DNA from: an uncultured Pseudokineococcus sp.
GTDB taxonomy: Bacteria > Actinomycetota > Actinomycetes > Actinomycetales > Quadrisphaeraceae
Direction of reading: 5' to 3'
NCBI RefSeq assembly: GCF_947495735.1
Contig: NZ_CANMAA010000002.1
Span: 372,001-436,000, forward strand
Length of the DNA: 64,000 nucleotides
How positions within the stretch are numbered: the stretch's first letter is position 1; each line of letters starts with the position of its first letter. Shown here one piece after another: positions 1 to 9,271 of this stretch. The translations under genes were made by a program, and so were the position numbers. The notes under the pieces were generated by a model. The model was not told the DNA's origin. It made no database searches and saw only the letters and a list, made by a program, of their open reading frames with translations.

Positions 1-1
1 C

Positions 2-1414
2 CCCGACGCCGTCGAGCGCATGTCCTCCTGGCTCGCCGAGCGCGGCCAGGGCCGCCCGACGACGACCTACCGCCTGCGCGACTGGCTCTTCAGCCGGCAG
101 CGCTACTGGGGCGAGCCCTTCCCCGTCGTCTACGACGCCGACGGCGTCGCGCACGCGCTGCCGGACTCGATGCTGCCGGTCGAGCTGCCCGAGGTCGACG
201 ACTACTCGCCGCGCACCTTCGACCCCGACGACGCCGACACCTCCCCCGAGACGCCGCTGTCGCGGCGCCAGGACTGGGTGGAGGTCACCCTCGACCTCGG
301 GAACGGGCCGCAGACCTACCGGCGCGAGACCAACACCATGCCCAACTGGGCCGGGTCGTGCTGGTACGAGCTGCGCTACCTCGACCCGACGAACAGCGAG
401 CGCCTCGTCGACCCCGAGCTCGAGCGCGCCTGGATGGGCCCCCGCGAGGACAAGCCGCTGGGCGGCGTCGACCTGTACGTGGGCGGTGCCGAGCACGCCG
501 TCCTGCACCTGCTCTACGCGCGGTTCTGGCACAAGGTGCTGCACGACCTCGGCCACGTCAGCTCCTCGGAGCCCTTCCACCGCCTGTTCAACCAGGGGAT
601 GATCCAGGCGTACGTCTTCCGCGACGCCCGCGGCATCGCCGTCCCGGCGGCGGAGGTCGAGGAGGCCGAGGGGCCCTCGGGCACCTCGTACTCCTGGCAG
701 GAACAGCCCGTCACCCGCGAGCTGGGCAAGATGGGCAAGTCGCTGAAGAACGCCGTGGCGCCCGACGAGATCGCCGCCGAGTACGGCGCCGACACCCTGC
801 GCCTGTACGAGATGGGCATGGGGCCCCTCGACGCCGCCCGGCCGTGGGAGACCCGCGCCGTCGTCGGCTCCTACCGCTTCCTGCAGCGCCTGTGGCGCAA
901 CGTGGTCGACGAGGAGACCGGTGACCTGCGCGTCACCGACGAGCCCGTCGACGACGCCACGGCGCGCGCGCTGGCGCGCACGGTCGACGGCGTCCGCCGC
1001 GACTACGAGGGCCTGCGCTTCAACACCGCCCTCGCCAAGGTCATCGAGCTGAACAACCACCTCGTCAAGCGCGGGTCGACCCCGCGGGAGGTGGCCGAGC
1101 AGCTGGTCCTGCTCATCGCCCCGCTCGCCCCGCACGTCGCGGAGGAGCTCTGGGAGCGGCTCGGGCACACCGGCTCGCTGGTCCGCGAGCCGTTCCCGAC
1201 GGCGGACGAGGCGCTGCTGGTCGAGGTCGAGGTCACCGCCGTCGTCCAGGTCAGGGGCAAGGTCCGCGCCCGCCTGCAGGTGCCCGCCGACATCGGCGAG
1301 GACGAGCTGCGCGAGCGCGCCCTCGCCGACCCCGGCGTCCAGCGCGTCGTCGGGGACTCCCCCGTCCGCAAGGTCGTCGTCCGCGCGCCCTCGCTGGTCA
1401 ACGTCGTCGTCTGA
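2..1414 (+). CDS. leuS: Leucine--tRNA ligase, 3' part (cut by window start)
   Basis: Class I aminoacyl-tRNA synthetase that charges tRNA-Leu in the cytoplasm. The reading frame is open from base 2, so the visible 470 residues are the C-terminal half or so; the HIGH half of the active site lies before the window. Visible are the catalytic-core stretch [18 protein letters not shown], the segment WYELRYLDP, and the second signature as KMGKS (around nt 728-742) in place of KMSKS. The helical anticodon-binding domain and the small C-terminal domain follow, ending in [16 protein letters not shown]. No frameshift is seen. A strong hairpin follows the stop, and the next gene converges on it. Confidence 0.96.
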   Translation, partial: PDAVERMSSWLAERGQGRPTTTYRLRDWLFSRQRYWGEPFPVVYDADGVAHALPDSMLPVELPEVDDYSPRTFDPDDADTSPETPLSRRQDWVEVTLDLGNGPQTYRRETNTMPNWAGSCWYELRYLDPTNSERLVDPELERAWMGPREDKPLGGVDLYVGGAEHAVLHLLYARFWHKVLHDLGHVSSSEPFHRLFNQGMIQAYVFRDARGIAVPAAEVEEAEGPSGTSYSWQEQPVTRELGKMGKSLKNAVAPDEIAAEYGADTLRLYEMGMGPLDAARPWETRAVVGSYRFLQRLWRNVVDEETGDLRVTDEPVDDATARALARTVDGVRRDYEGLRFNTALAKVIELNNHLVKRGSTPREVAEQLVLLIAPLAPHVAEELWERLGHTGSLVREPFPTADEALLVEVEVTAVVQVRGKVRARLQVPADIGEDELRERALADPGVQRVVGDSPVRKVVVRAPSLVNVVV

Positions 1415-1422
1415 CCGCGGGA

Positions 1423-1450
1423 CCGCGCCCCTCCCGCAGGAGGGGCGCGG
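1423..1450. terminator. Bidirectional hairpin between leuS and the WYL gene
   Basis: A perfect 12-bp GC stem (CCGCGCCCCTCC pairing with GGAGGGGCGCGG) closes a CGCA loop, 9 bases after the leuS stop and 25 bases before the convergent gene's stop. There is no U-tract, as is common for actinobacterial terminators. Confidence 0.75.
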
Positions 1451-1474
1451 CCCGCAGCCCCGGGCCGCGCGCCC

Positions 1475-2430
1475 TCATCGCTGGACCGCCCGGCCGAACC
1501 GCTCCGACCACTCCCCCAGGAGCGCCACGAGCTCCGGCGGGTGCACGTCGCGGATCTCGCACCCCGCTCGCCCGAGCGCGGAGGCGACCCAGTCCAGGGC
1601 GTCGGGCTTAGGGACACCCGGCAGCGACCGCCGGGCAGGTCCTCGACGGGCGCCCAGGCGCCCAGCCGGTCCCTGGCGCGGTCGGCGGGGCAGTCCAGGA
1701 CGGCGCGCACCTCGTGCCCGAGGGGCGCGGTGTCGAGGCGGTGCCGGACCCACGCGGCGACGTCGGCGTCGGGCAGGTCGCGACGGCGGAAGCGCGCACC
1801 GCACCCCTCGGCCGAGGCGATGCGGTCGACGCGGAAGACCCGCCAGTCCGCGCGGTCGAGGTCGTGGGCCAGCAGGTACCAGTTCCGCCAGAGCGGGACG
1901 AGGTGGTGGGGCTCGACGCTGCGCGTGCTCGCCCTCCCGTCGGCCCCGGTGTAGGCGAGGACGAGGCGCTCCCCGGCCTGCGCGGCCTGGGCCACCGCCA
2001 GCAGCACGGCCGGGTCAGGACCCGGAGCGCCCACGGGTGCCGGACCGGACGCGGTCGTCGAGCGCAGGGCGTCCACCTGGCGCCGCAGCCGCGGAGGCAT
2101 CACCCGCACCACCGTGGCCAGGGCCCGCAGCGCGGGCTCGGCGAGGGCCGGAGCGGCCCCCACGACCGTCTGCAGCCCCACGACCAGCGCGACGGCCTCG
2201 TCGTCCTGGAGCGCCAACGGGGGCAGCGACGCGCCGGCCGCGAGCTGGTACCCGCCGTGCACGCCGCGGGCGGCGGTCACGGGGTACCCGAGGTCGCGCA
2301 GGCGGTCGACGTCGCGACGCAGGGTGCGGGCGGAGACCCCCAGCCGCTCGGCGAGGTCGGCTCCGGTCCAGTCCCGCTGCGACTGCAGCAGGGAGAGCAG
2401 GCGCAGGGTGCGCGCGCTGGTAGCGGCCAC
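1475..2430 (-). pseudogene. YafY-type HTH/WYL transcriptional regulator, frameshifted near its 3' end
   Basis: From the GTG at 2430 the protein begins with an HTH_11/DeoR-like winged helix (RTLRLLSLLQSQRDWTGADL, then VSARTLRRDVDRLRDLGYPV, residues about 7-50). A WYL-type domain follows (residues about 150-230, with WRNWYLLAHDLDRADWRVFRVDRI). WYL proteins are thought to sense ligands or nucleic acid. Near nt 1602-1605 the frame is lost. The frame that starts there encodes a convincing end (PDALDWVASALGRAGCEIRD ... ERFGRAVQR, stop at 1475), while the original frame runs on as nonsense into antisense leuS. A one-base deletion in a CCG/CCCG context explains it. The intact length would be about 318 aa, normal for the family. 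It is divergent from the DinB gene, a frequent pairing. A sequencing error is possible. Confidence 0.8.
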
Positions 2431-2533
2431 CTCCCCACCCTGCCGGACCCGCGACCCGTTGCGGACGGGAACTGGCCGCTGCGCTTCCTACGGTCGCTCT
2501 CGTCCACAGCAGCGACGTCGTGCGGAGGTCCAG

Positions 2534-3118
2534 ATGATCAGTCCCGGGAAGTGGTCGGAGATCGAGGTGCTGGTCGGCTACCTCGACCAGCAGATGTCGG
2601 CGATCCGCGCGTCGGCGCACGGCCTGACCGAGGAGCAGGCGCGGCGGACGCCGTGCCGCAGCGCCCTGTCGATCGGCGGGATCCTCAAGCACGTCAGCCA
2701 CGTCCTCCAGGGACGGCTGACCACCACCGCGGAGCCGGACCCCGCCGACGTCGCCCGCTTCCGGGCGAGCTTCGCCCTCGCGGAGGACGAGACCCTGGCG
2801 GGTGCGCTCGAGGTCTTCGACCGCACCCGCGCGGACTACCTGGCTCGCGTGCGCGCCACCGACCCGGCCGCGGACGTGGTGGAGCCACCGGCCCCGTGGT
2901 TCGGCCAGACGGAGCCCGCTCCCTCCGTGCAGCGCTTCCGGCTCGTCCACCACGTCGAGGAGCTGGCGCGCCACGCCGGGCACGCCGACGTCCTGCGGGA
3001 GCAGATCGACGGCGCCAGCGCCGCGTCGCTGCTCGCCGCCGTGGAGGGATGGTCGCCCAACGCCTTCGTCCAGCCCTGGACCCCGCCGGAGGGCGACGTC
3101 GAGCCGCCGTCCGCGTGA
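2534..3118 (+). CDS. DinB-family (DUF664-like) protein
   Basis: A 194-aa four-helix-bundle protein of the DinB/YfiT superfamily. Members bind a divalent metal through three His residues, and several are thiol-transferases (mycothiol or bacillithiol S-transferases). The N-terminus ISPGKWSEIEVLVGYLDQQM, the helix around ILKHVSHVLQGRL, and the C-terminal signature LVHHVEELARHAGHADVLRE with conserved His/Glu/Arg are typical of the DUF664 branch. The ATG at 2534 was chosen because GGAGG lies 5 bases upstream (2524-2528). It is divergently transcribed from the WYL regulator, which may control it. The substrate cannot be read from the sequence. Confidence 0.85.
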   Translation: MISPGKWSEIEVLVGYLDQQMSAIRASAHGLTEEQARRTPCRSALSIGGILKHVSHVLQGRLTTTAEPDPADVARFRASFALAEDETLAGALEVFDRTRADYLARVRATDPAADVVEPPAPWFGQTEPAPSVQRFRLVHHVEELARHAGHADVLREQIDGASAASLLAAVEGWSPNAFVQPWTPPEGDVEPPSA

Positions 3119-3195
3119 CGGCCACCGCTGGGCGGGTCTGGCGTCGGACGACGCCGCAGGCGGCCGCCGCGACCACGCCCCGTCGCCGGGCTCTT

Positions 3196-3230
3196 CCGCC
3201 CTCACCGCCCCGCAGCGGCGGGGAGGGCGG
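3196..3230 (+). terminator. Stem-loop between the DinB gene and the epimerase gene
   Basis: CCGCCCTC pairs with GAGGGCGG around a smaller inner CCGC/GCGG hairpin, in the gap between two same-strand genes. It probably terminates the DinB transcript. No T-tract follows. Confidence 0.5.
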
Positions 3231-3276
3231 CAGGCTGAGGTCGGCGGGGCGGGGGTCGACGAGCGAGGAGGCGCAC

Positions 3277-4179
3277 GTGAAGGTCGTGGTGGCGGGCGGG
3301 TCGGGCGCCCTGGGACGGCGGCTGTGCGACGACCTCGCGGGGCGGGGCCACGAGGTCGTGGTGCTGACGCGCTCCCCCGGCCGACCCGGCGCGCACCGCC
3401 AGGTGGGCTGGGACGGGCGCTCGGTCGGCCCGTGGGCCGCCGAGCTCGACGGCGCCGCCGTCGTGAACCTCGCCGGCGAGCTGGTCGACCGCCGTCCGAC
3501 CAGGGCCGGCACCGCCCTGCTCACGCGCTCGCGCGTCGAGCCCACCCGGGCGCTGGCCGCCGCGGCCGCGCAGCGGGCGCGGCCGGTGCCGGTCTGGGTG
3601 CAGGCCTCGACCCTGGCCGTCCACGGCGACGCGGGCGACGCCGTCCTCACCGAGGCCTCGCCGCCCGCGGACGGCCCGCCGCAGATGGCCGGGGTCGCGC
3701 GCGCCTGGGAGGACGCCGCGCGCGACCTGCCGGCGCAGCGGGCGGTCCTGCTGCGCACGGGCGTCGTCCTCGAGCGCGGGACGCCCGCGCTGGACCGGCT
3801 GCTCCTCCTCGTGCGCCTGGGAGCCGGGGGACGCGTGGGCAGCGGCCGCCAGTGGGTGTCCTGGGTCCACGTCGAGGACTGGCTCGCGGTCGTCCGCACC
3901 GCGCTCGACCCGGCCGGCGGGCTCGACGGCGTCGTCGTGGCCAGCAGCCCGGCGCCGGTGCGCAACGCCGAGCTGATGGCCGAGCTGCGCCGGGCGCTGC
4001 GGCGTCCGCCCGCTCCCCCGACGCCGGCCCTCGTCGTCCGGCTCGGCGCTCTCGCGCTGCGCAGCGACCCGGCGCTCGGGCTCACGGGCCGGCGGGCCCT
4101 CCCGGTCCGGCTGCTGCGCAGCGGCTTCCACTTCGAGCACCCCGACCTGCGGGGAGCGCTCGCCGACCTGCTGCGCTGA
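3277..4179 (+). CDS. TIGR01777-type SDR epimerase (SDR39U1-like)
   Basis: A 300-aa NAD(P)-dependent extended short-chain dehydrogenase/reductase of the uncharacterised TIGR01777 epimerase family. The Rossmann glycine motif is at the N-terminus (VVVAGGSGALGRRL, residues 3-16). Then come DGAAVVNLAGE, the STLAVHGD region, LRTGVVLERG and QWVSWVHVEDW, all family landmarks. The C-terminal half binds substrate (GLTGRRALPVRLLRSGFHFEHPDL). The GTG at 3277 is supported by AGGAGG 5 bases upstream (3266-3271). The physiological substrate of this family is unknown. It converges with the next gene. Confidence 0.9.
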   Translation: MKVVVAGGSGALGRRLCDDLAGRGHEVVVLTRSPGRPGAHRQVGWDGRSVGPWAAELDGAAVVNLAGELVDRRPTRAGTALLTRSRVEPTRALAAAAAQRARPVPVWVQASTLAVHGDAGDAVLTEASPPADGPPQMAGVARAWEDAARDLPAQRAVLLRTGVVLERGTPALDRLLLLVRLGAGGRVGSGRQWVSWVHVEDWLAVVRTALDPAGGLDGVVVASSPAPVRNAELMAELRRALRRPPAPPTPALVVRLGALALRSDPALGLTGRRALPVRLLRSGFHFEHPDLRGALADLLR

Positions 4180-4278
4180 GAGGGCGGCCGCCGGGACGTG
4201 GGCGTGGACGCAGGACGCGCAGGACCGCGTCGGAGTCCGCACCCCTCGACCTGCCCGCCTCGACCGCCGCAGGAGGGC

Positions 4279-5229
4279 TCAGGGGCGCAGAAGGGCCCCC
4301 AGCTGCTCCGCGGAGCCGGCGAGGGCCTCCTGCGCCGCCGGCAGGACCCCGCGGGCGGCCTGGCGCGCCGCGTCGGTCAGCGCCCACGCGAGCTGCTCCT
4401 GCACCCGCTCGGTCGTCACCTCGTGCGGCAGGAGCACCGGCCAGCCGAGCGCGCGGGCCTGCGCCGCCACCTTGGCGCCGCCCTCGACCGGGTCGAGCGC
4501 GACCACCGGCACGCCGTTCTTCAGCGCGAGGACGACGCCGTGCAGCCGGCTGCTCACGACGACGTCGAAGCGGCGCAGGAGGGCCTCCACCTGGGCGGCC
4601 GTCGAGGGCACGTGCGGCTCCCCCGTCGCGAGGCGCGTGTCGAAGGGCACGACGGCGGGCGGACCACCGGGCCCGGGCGCCGAGGCCAGCGCGGGGAGCA
4701 CGACGTCGTGGACGACGTCGTGGCGCTGGCGGTCGCCGTACTCGTGCTGGGCGTGGGCCGCGCACAGGCCCACGACCGGCACGGCGGGCACCGGCACGAG
4801 CACGGAGGTGTCGGGGCGCGGCGGCCCGTCGCCGTCGCGCGCCAGCGCGGCGTGCAGCGGGGCCAGGCCGTCCACGACGGACACGTCGACGCCGACCAGC
4901 CGGGCGGCCGGGAAGCGGTCGGCGACGCGCTGCAGCTGGCGCCCGCGGGCGGGGCCGCACACCCAGAGGACGACGTCGTAGCGCGCCGGGTCGACGCGCT
5001 CGAGGTCGACGCTCGAGGAGTCGTCCGGCGCGAAGGTCCGGGTCATCGCGACGTCGAAGGGCTCCCCGAGCGCCTCGAGGTCGGCGACGGCCGCGTCGCG
5101 GGCCAGCAGGTCCCCGGCGGTGATCTCGCCGTCGGGCACGCTGAACCAGCCGGTCACGAGCACGCGGCGCGCGACGCCGTCGGGGGTCGACCTGGCGGGG
5201 GTCGGATCCTGGGAGGAGGTGTCGTCCAC
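4279..5229 (-). CDS. Polysaccharide pyruvyl transferase family protein
   Basis: About 316 aa, resembling the CsaB/WcaK-type polysaccharide pyruvyl transferase fold, which transfers pyruvate ketals to cell-surface glycans. The N-terminus is RRVLVTGWFSVPDGEITAGDLLARD. The mid region has VVLWVCGPARGRQLQ. The C-terminal hallmark is FDVVVSSRLHGVVLALKNGVPVVALD, the SRLHG signature. The GTG at 5229 (VDDTSSQ...) was taken as the start; another GTG just before RRVLVTGW is possible. It stands alone without glycosyltransferase neighbours, so the glycan target is unknown. No signal peptide is seen, so it is probably cytoplasmic. Confidence 0.8.
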   Translation of the reverse strand: MDDTSSQDPTPARSTPDGVARRVLVTGWFSVPDGEITAGDLLARDAAVADLEALGEPFDVAMTRTFAPDDSSSVDLERVDPARYDVVLWVCGPARGRQLQRVADRFPAARLVGVDVSVVDGLAPLHAALARDGDGPPRPDTSVLVPVPAVPVVGLCAAHAQHEYGDRQRHDVVHDVVLPALASAPGPGGPPAVVPFDTRLATGEPHVPSTAAQVEALLRRFDVVVSSRLHGVVLALKNGVPVVALDPVEGGAKVAAQARALGWPVLLPHEVTTERVQEQLAWALTDAARQAARGVLPAAQEALAGSAEQLGALLRP

Positions 5230-5371
5230 GGCGGGACGCTCCCACGCCCGCGCCCCGTCGCGCGCAGGGGCCCGTCCACGGGACCGGGAGGCCGCCCTGC
5301 CCGAGACCCTGGCACCGGACGACCCCGACGGGGCTCGCGCCCCGGTCGCCGCGCCAGGACGGGGCACCGCC

Positions 5372-7387
5372 TCAGGAGTCCGCGGTGGCGTCCGACCCGC
5401 TCGGAGCGGCCGTCGTGGTCGACGGCCCGGTCGGGCCGGCGGGCCCGCCCCCGCCGTCCACGGCCTGGGCGTCCACGGCCTCGCCGTCCTCGTCGAGGGC
5501 CGGCTGCCCCGGGGCGTCCGGCGGGGCCTCGGGGCCGTCGTCGGGCTCTCCCGCGGGCAGGAGAGTCGCCGGCGCGTCCTCGACCGGGGTCGCCGTCGAG
5601 GACACCTGCGGCCAGGTGCGCCACGGACCGACGGCGACCTCGGCGTCGGGCGTCGCGCTGACGAGGCGCCAGGAGACGACGTCACCGGTCGCGGCGTCGA
5701 AGCGCAGCAGGGTCATCTCCGCCGTGCCGTTGAGGGGCCCCACGGTCAGCTGGTCGAGCGCGGCCCCCGCGGTGCTGGAGCTGATGTAGCGGACGCCCTC
5801 CCCGACCTGCGTCGGGTCCGTGCGCACGTGGTAGTGCCCGGACACGAGCGCGGGGGCGCAGCCCTCCTCGAGGGCGGTGGCGCCGATCGAGGGGTCGTGG
5901 ACCAGCAGGAGGTCGACCTCCTCGGCGCAGGCCTCGGCCACCAGCCGCTCCGCCGTCTCCTCGGCGGACCCGCCCGCCGTCGAGGACGTGCCCTGGAGCA
6001 GCCGCGTGGAGCGCGGGTCGGGGACGCCGAGCAGGCGCAGGCCGGCGACCTCGACGACCTCGCCGTCCAGGACCGTCCAGCCGACCGCCTCCTCCTGATC
6101 GGTCGTCTCGGCGCTGTCGTGGTTGCCGTCGGCGACGACGACGGGGACGTCGGCGAGCGCACCGGCGAGGGCCTGCACGCACGTCTGCTCCACGGCCGTG
6201 CCGTTCATCGTGGTGTCCCCGGCGTTCAGCACGACGTCGACCTCCGCCAGCTCGGCGAGGCGCCCGACCGGCCCCGCCATGCCGACGTTGCAGTGGACGT
6301 CGCTGACGACGAGGGCCGTCACCAGGTCCTCCCCGCGCAGGGGCGATGGCGCCGGTGTCGGTGACGGCGTCGCCGACGGCGCGGCCGTGGCGCCCGGAGC
6401 CGGTGCGCCCGGGGCGGTGGCGCCGGCGGTGGCTGTGGCCGTCGTGGGGGCAGGGGCGGGGAGGGGGGCCTCCGCGGGAGCGCCCGGCGACGTCCCGGTG
6501 GGGGTCGCGCCGGGGTCGGCGGGAGCCCCGGCCGTCGGCGACGGGGCGGACGCCCCCAGCAGGCCCGGGTCGTCGGTGCTGCGCTGCGCCCAGGCGCGCT
6601 CGAGGCCGGCGGTGACCCGGGCGTAGAACTCGTCGTTGGCCCGCACCTGCTCGGTGACGTACCCGCCGACGAGGTCCACGACGCTCGCCAGCCGCCCGGT
6701 GATGCGGGCGCCCTCGAGGGGGGTGCCGTCGAAGACGGGCGAGGCCTCCTGGCTGGCGGCGTCGCGCTGGGCCTGGGGGCGCAGCCCCGCCACGACCGCG
6801 GCACCCACCAGCGAGACCGCGAGCACCGCCGCGAGCACGGCCCGGTGGCGGCGCCCGAGCACCGCCAGCTCCTCGCGCCGGCGGGGCCCCAGGGCCACGC
6901 GGGCGACGACGGCGACCAGCACGAGCAGACCCCAGACCAGGAGCCAGCCGCGCACGGCGTCGAGCACGAGAGCGCGCTGGACGACGTCCAGGGTCGCCTG
7001 CGGGGCGGTGAAGAGCTGCACGTAGCGGTCGAGGTCCCCGCCCAGCAGGTCCACGGTGCTCGTCGGCGCCCCGATGTCGGTGACGTCGCGGGGGATCTCG
7101 TCGACGACCACGTCGACGCCCAGGTGCAGGGGCAGCGGGGAGTCGATGACGAGCGCGCCGAGGGGCCCGAGGTCGACGGCCACCTCGGCGTCGGTCGTGA
7201 CCGAGTACTGCGCCACGTGCGGCCCGAGGCTCGCCTCGGCGGACGCCGAGGTCACGCCGTAGACGGCGGAGACCAGGCCGAGGGCGACCACGAGGGCCGA
7301 CCAGGCGGCCACCGCCCGCCGGCGCCGGGGGCGCGGCCTGGACGTCGGGACGGCCGAGGGTCGCCCGTGCTGCTGCTCGTCGTCCAC
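5372..7387 (-). CDS. Membrane-anchored metallophosphoesterase
   Basis: About 671 aa. The N-terminus has a membrane segment (AVAAWSALVVALGLVSAVYGV). After an extracytoplasmic-looking region come two more (GWLLVWGLLVLVAVVARVAL and AVLAAVLAVSLVGAAVVAGL), then a Pro/Ala/Thr-rich linker of about 70 residues. The calcineurin-like domain follows, with the metal ligands in order: DVHCN, NAGDTT, GNHD, LLLVHDPSI and SGHYHVR. The tail is acidic and Pro-rich. It therefore hydrolyses a phosphoester at the membrane, probably on the outer face; the substrate is not identifiable. The start is uncertain: the GTG at 7387 (VDDEQQHG) is preferred, and a GTG at 7444 lacks an RBS. It lies 74 bases downstream of glutaminase on the same strand. 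Confidence 0.85.
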   Translation of the reverse strand: MDDEQQHGRPSAVPTSRPRPRRRRAVAAWSALVVALGLVSAVYGVTSASAEASLGPHVAQYSVTTDAEVAVDLGPLGALVIDSPLPLHLGVDVVVDEIPRDVTDIGAPTSTVDLLGGDLDRYVQLFTAPQATLDVVQRALVLDAVRGWLLVWGLLVLVAVVARVALGPRRREELAVLGRRHRAVLAAVLAVSLVGAAVVAGLRPQAQRDAASQEASPVFDGTPLEGARITGRLASVVDLVGGYVTEQVRANDEFYARVTAGLERAWAQRSTDDPGLLGASAPSPTAGAPADPGATPTGTSPGAPAEAPLPAPAPTTATATAGATAPGAPAPGATAAPSATPSPTPAPSPLRGEDLVTALVVSDVHCNVGMAGPVGRLAELAEVDVVLNAGDTTMNGTAVEQTCVQALAGALADVPVVVADGNHDSAETTDQEEAVGWTVLDGEVVEVAGLRLLGVPDPRSTRLLQGTSSTAGGSAEETAERLVAEACAEEVDLLLVHDPSIGATALEEGCAPALVSGHYHVRTDPTQVGEGVRYISSSTAGAALDQLTVGPLNGTAEMTLLRFDAATGDVVSWRLVSATPDAEVAVGPWRTWPQVSSTATPVEDAPATLLPAGEPDDGPEAPPDAPGQPALDEDGEAVDAQAVDGGGGPAGPTGPSTTTAAPSGSDATADS

Positions 7388-7461
7388 CCCCCGATCATCA
7401 CCGATGTCGGACGCCTCCCCGCCCGCGGAGGGGGCGGGCCGCACGGGCCGTCACGGGACTG

Positions 7462-8907
7462 TCACGGTCGCGGCGCACCGCCGTCCACCTCCGCGTCGCC
7501 CTGCGCCCGCGGGGCGTCGGCCCGGCCGAGGACCCGGTCCTCGGCGGCGGCGAGCGCCTCGTCGACGTCGCCGACGACGACCGGACCGCCGTCGTCGTCG
7601 CCGCCGGCGCCGTCGTCCCGGGACCCCTGGGTGCTCAGCGCGCCGTCGAGCAGGCCCGCGGGGTCGACGACGAAGACCCGGCGGCCTCCACCGGGCAGGG
7701 CGCGCGGCAGGGCGCGCAGCAGCCGGGCCGCGGCGGGCACCACCTCGTCCACCGCCCGCAGGTCCACCACGACCGCCTCCAGGCCCTCCTGCGACTCCTC
7801 CACCGCGCGCACCACCCGCTCCGCCGCCGCGAACAGGACGTCGCCGTGGAGCGCGAGCACGAGCGAGCGGTGCCCGTCCCGCGCGAGGCGAGCCGCGTCC
7901 TCGGGGCCGCGCTCGCGCGAGGAGGGGCTGTCGGCCAGCGTCGTGGACGAGCGGACGGGCGGCCGCCCGCCCCGGTGGACGTGGAGGGTGTGCAGGTCCA
8001 TCTCCGCGGACAGCCGGCGGACGGCCGCCAGGCCGCGGACGCTGCGCCCGTGCGGGTCCAGCCGGGGCGACCACGCCGCGACGCCGAGCTCGGCCGGCAC
8101 CGCGGCCATCAGCCCGCCGCTGATGCCGCTCTTCGCCGGGAGGCCGACCGTGGCCACCCAGTCCCCCGCCGCGTCGTACATGCCGCACGTGAGCATCACC
8201 GACAGGACGTGGCGCACCACCCAGGTCTCGAGCACGCGCCGGCCCGTCAGCGGGTTGACGCCGCCGCCGGCGAGGGTGGCCGCCATGACGGCCAGGTCGC
8301 GCACGTCCACGAGGAGCGCGCACTGGCGCACGTAGGCCCGGACGGCGTCCTCGGGGTCGTCCACGCCGAGCCGGCCGTGCGCCAGGAGCAGGTGGGCGAT
8401 GGCGCGGTTGCGCTGGCCGCTCTCGAGCTCGGCCGCGGCGGCGTCCTCGTCGACGTCCAGCTCCCGGCCCGCGAGCCCCGAGCACAGGGCGCGCACGCGC
8501 TCCGCGCGCTCGTCGGGGTCGGCGCCCCGCACCAGGGACGTCGCCGCCAGCGCACCGGCGTTGATCATCGGGTTGCGCGGCCGGTCGGTCGTCGGCGAGA
8601 TGCTGATGGCGTCGAACGGCTCCCCCGAGGGCTCGACGTCCACGTGCCGCCGCACCTCGTCAACCCCGAGGTCGGCGACCGCGAGGGCGTAGGCGAAGGG
8701 CTTGGACAGCGACTGCAGGGTGGCGCGGACGTCGACGTCCCCGACCGCGTGCACGTGCCCGTCCAGCGTCGCGAGGGCGATGCCGAACAGGTCCGGGTCG
8801 GCGTCGGCGAGCTGGGGCACGTCCGTCGCCCGCTCGCCGCTGGTGTCGGCGAGGCTGTCCTCGAGGACGTGGCGCAGGTGGGCGGTGACCAGGCCGTCAG
8901 ACGTCAT
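7462..8907 (-). CDS. glsA: Glutaminase with C-terminal STAS domain
   Basis: A 481-aa serine-dependent beta-lactamase-fold glutaminase that converts glutamine to glutamate and ammonia. It carries the SxxK nucleophile motif (SLSKPFAYALA), PRNPMINAGALA, ELESGQRNRAIAHLL and the region from MLTCGMYDAAGDW to GLPAKSGISGGLMAAVP. After about residue 320 there is a second domain (LHTLHVHRGG ... SLVLALHGDVLFAAAE ... LEAVVVDLRAVDEVVPAA) that reads as a STAS domain, a fusion known in several actinobacterial glutaminases. The ATG at 8907 has no good RBS. The tail is acidic and low-complexity. Upstream lie a tandem 18-bp repeat and tRNA-Ala. Confidence 0.92.
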   Translation of the reverse strand: MTSDGLVTAHLRHVLEDSLADTSGERATDVPQLADADPDLFGIALATLDGHVHAVGDVDVRATLQSLSKPFAYALAVADLGVDEVRRHVDVEPSGEPFDAISISPTTDRPRNPMINAGALAATSLVRGADPDERAERVRALCSGLAGRELDVDEDAAAAELESGQRNRAIAHLLLAHGRLGVDDPEDAVRAYVRQCALLVDVRDLAVMAATLAGGGVNPLTGRRVLETWVVRHVLSVMLTCGMYDAAGDWVATVGLPAKSGISGGLMAAVPAELGVAAWSPRLDPHGRSVRGLAAVRRLSAEMDLHTLHVHRGGRPPVRSSTTLADSPSSRERGPEDAARLARDGHRSLVLALHGDVLFAAAERVVRAVEESQEGLEAVVVDLRAVDEVVPAAARLLRALPRALPGGGRRVFVVDPAGLLDGALSTQGSRDDGAGGDDDGGPVVVGDVDEALAAAEDRVLGRADAPRAQGDAEVDGGAPRP

Positions 8908-8989
8908 CCCGCGACCCCACCACAGGCCGCCGCCTCCGGCGCGGGGACGAGGACGACGGCGCGACCGGCCCGCACCGTCGACGGCGACC

Positions 8990-9025
8990 CGGCCCACCGA
9001 CGAGAACCGGCCCACCGACGAGAAC
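8990..9025. repeat. Perfect 18-bp tandem duplication upstream of glsA
   Basis: Two exact head-to-tail copies of CGGCCCACCGACGAGAAC (8990-9007 and 9008-9025) lie 83-118 bases before the glsA start and touch the tRNA-Ala hairpin. It could be a two-site operator for glsA or a neutral slippage duplication. Confidence 0.85.
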
Positions 9026-9054
9026 GGGCCCGCCCCCCGAGGGGAGCGGGCCCG
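9025..9054 (-). terminator. Terminator of tRNA-Ala
   Basis: On the minus strand CGGGCCCGC pairs with GCGGGCCCG around an inner C/G stem, 12 bases beyond the tRNA 3' end, followed by TTCTCG. Confidence 0.65.
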
Positions 9055-9065
9055 CTGTCGTCCGG

Positions 9066-9138
9066 TGGAGCTGAGGGGACTCGAACCCCTGACCCCCTCC
9101 ATGCCATGGAGGTGCGCTACCAGCTGCGCCACAGCCCC
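9066..9138 (-). tRNA. tRNA-Ala (GGC anticodon)
   Basis: A 73-nt cloverleaf on the minus strand. The acceptor stem GGGGCTG pairs with CAGCTCC (one G-U) with discriminator A. The anticodon stem CCTCC/GGAGG holds the loop ATGGCAT, giving anticodon GGC. The T-arm contains GGTTCGAGTCC. CCA is not encoded. It is bounded by the phosphatase gene and a terminator. Confidence 0.96.
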
Positions 9139-9271
9139 GGACCGACCTCCGCGGCCAGCGCGCGAGCGCTGCCCCGGAAGACGTGGAGAACAGTAGCCCG
9201 GCCCCTCCGCGGCGTCCAAATCGCCCCCGCCGACGAGGGCGGCGGAGCCGCCAGGACGAGCCCTGTGCCGG

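Noticed and set aside
1003-1474. C-terminal extension of the WYL regulator antisense to leuS
   Set aside because: This is the frame after the frameshift. It has no family similarity and overlaps the conserved leuS 3' end.
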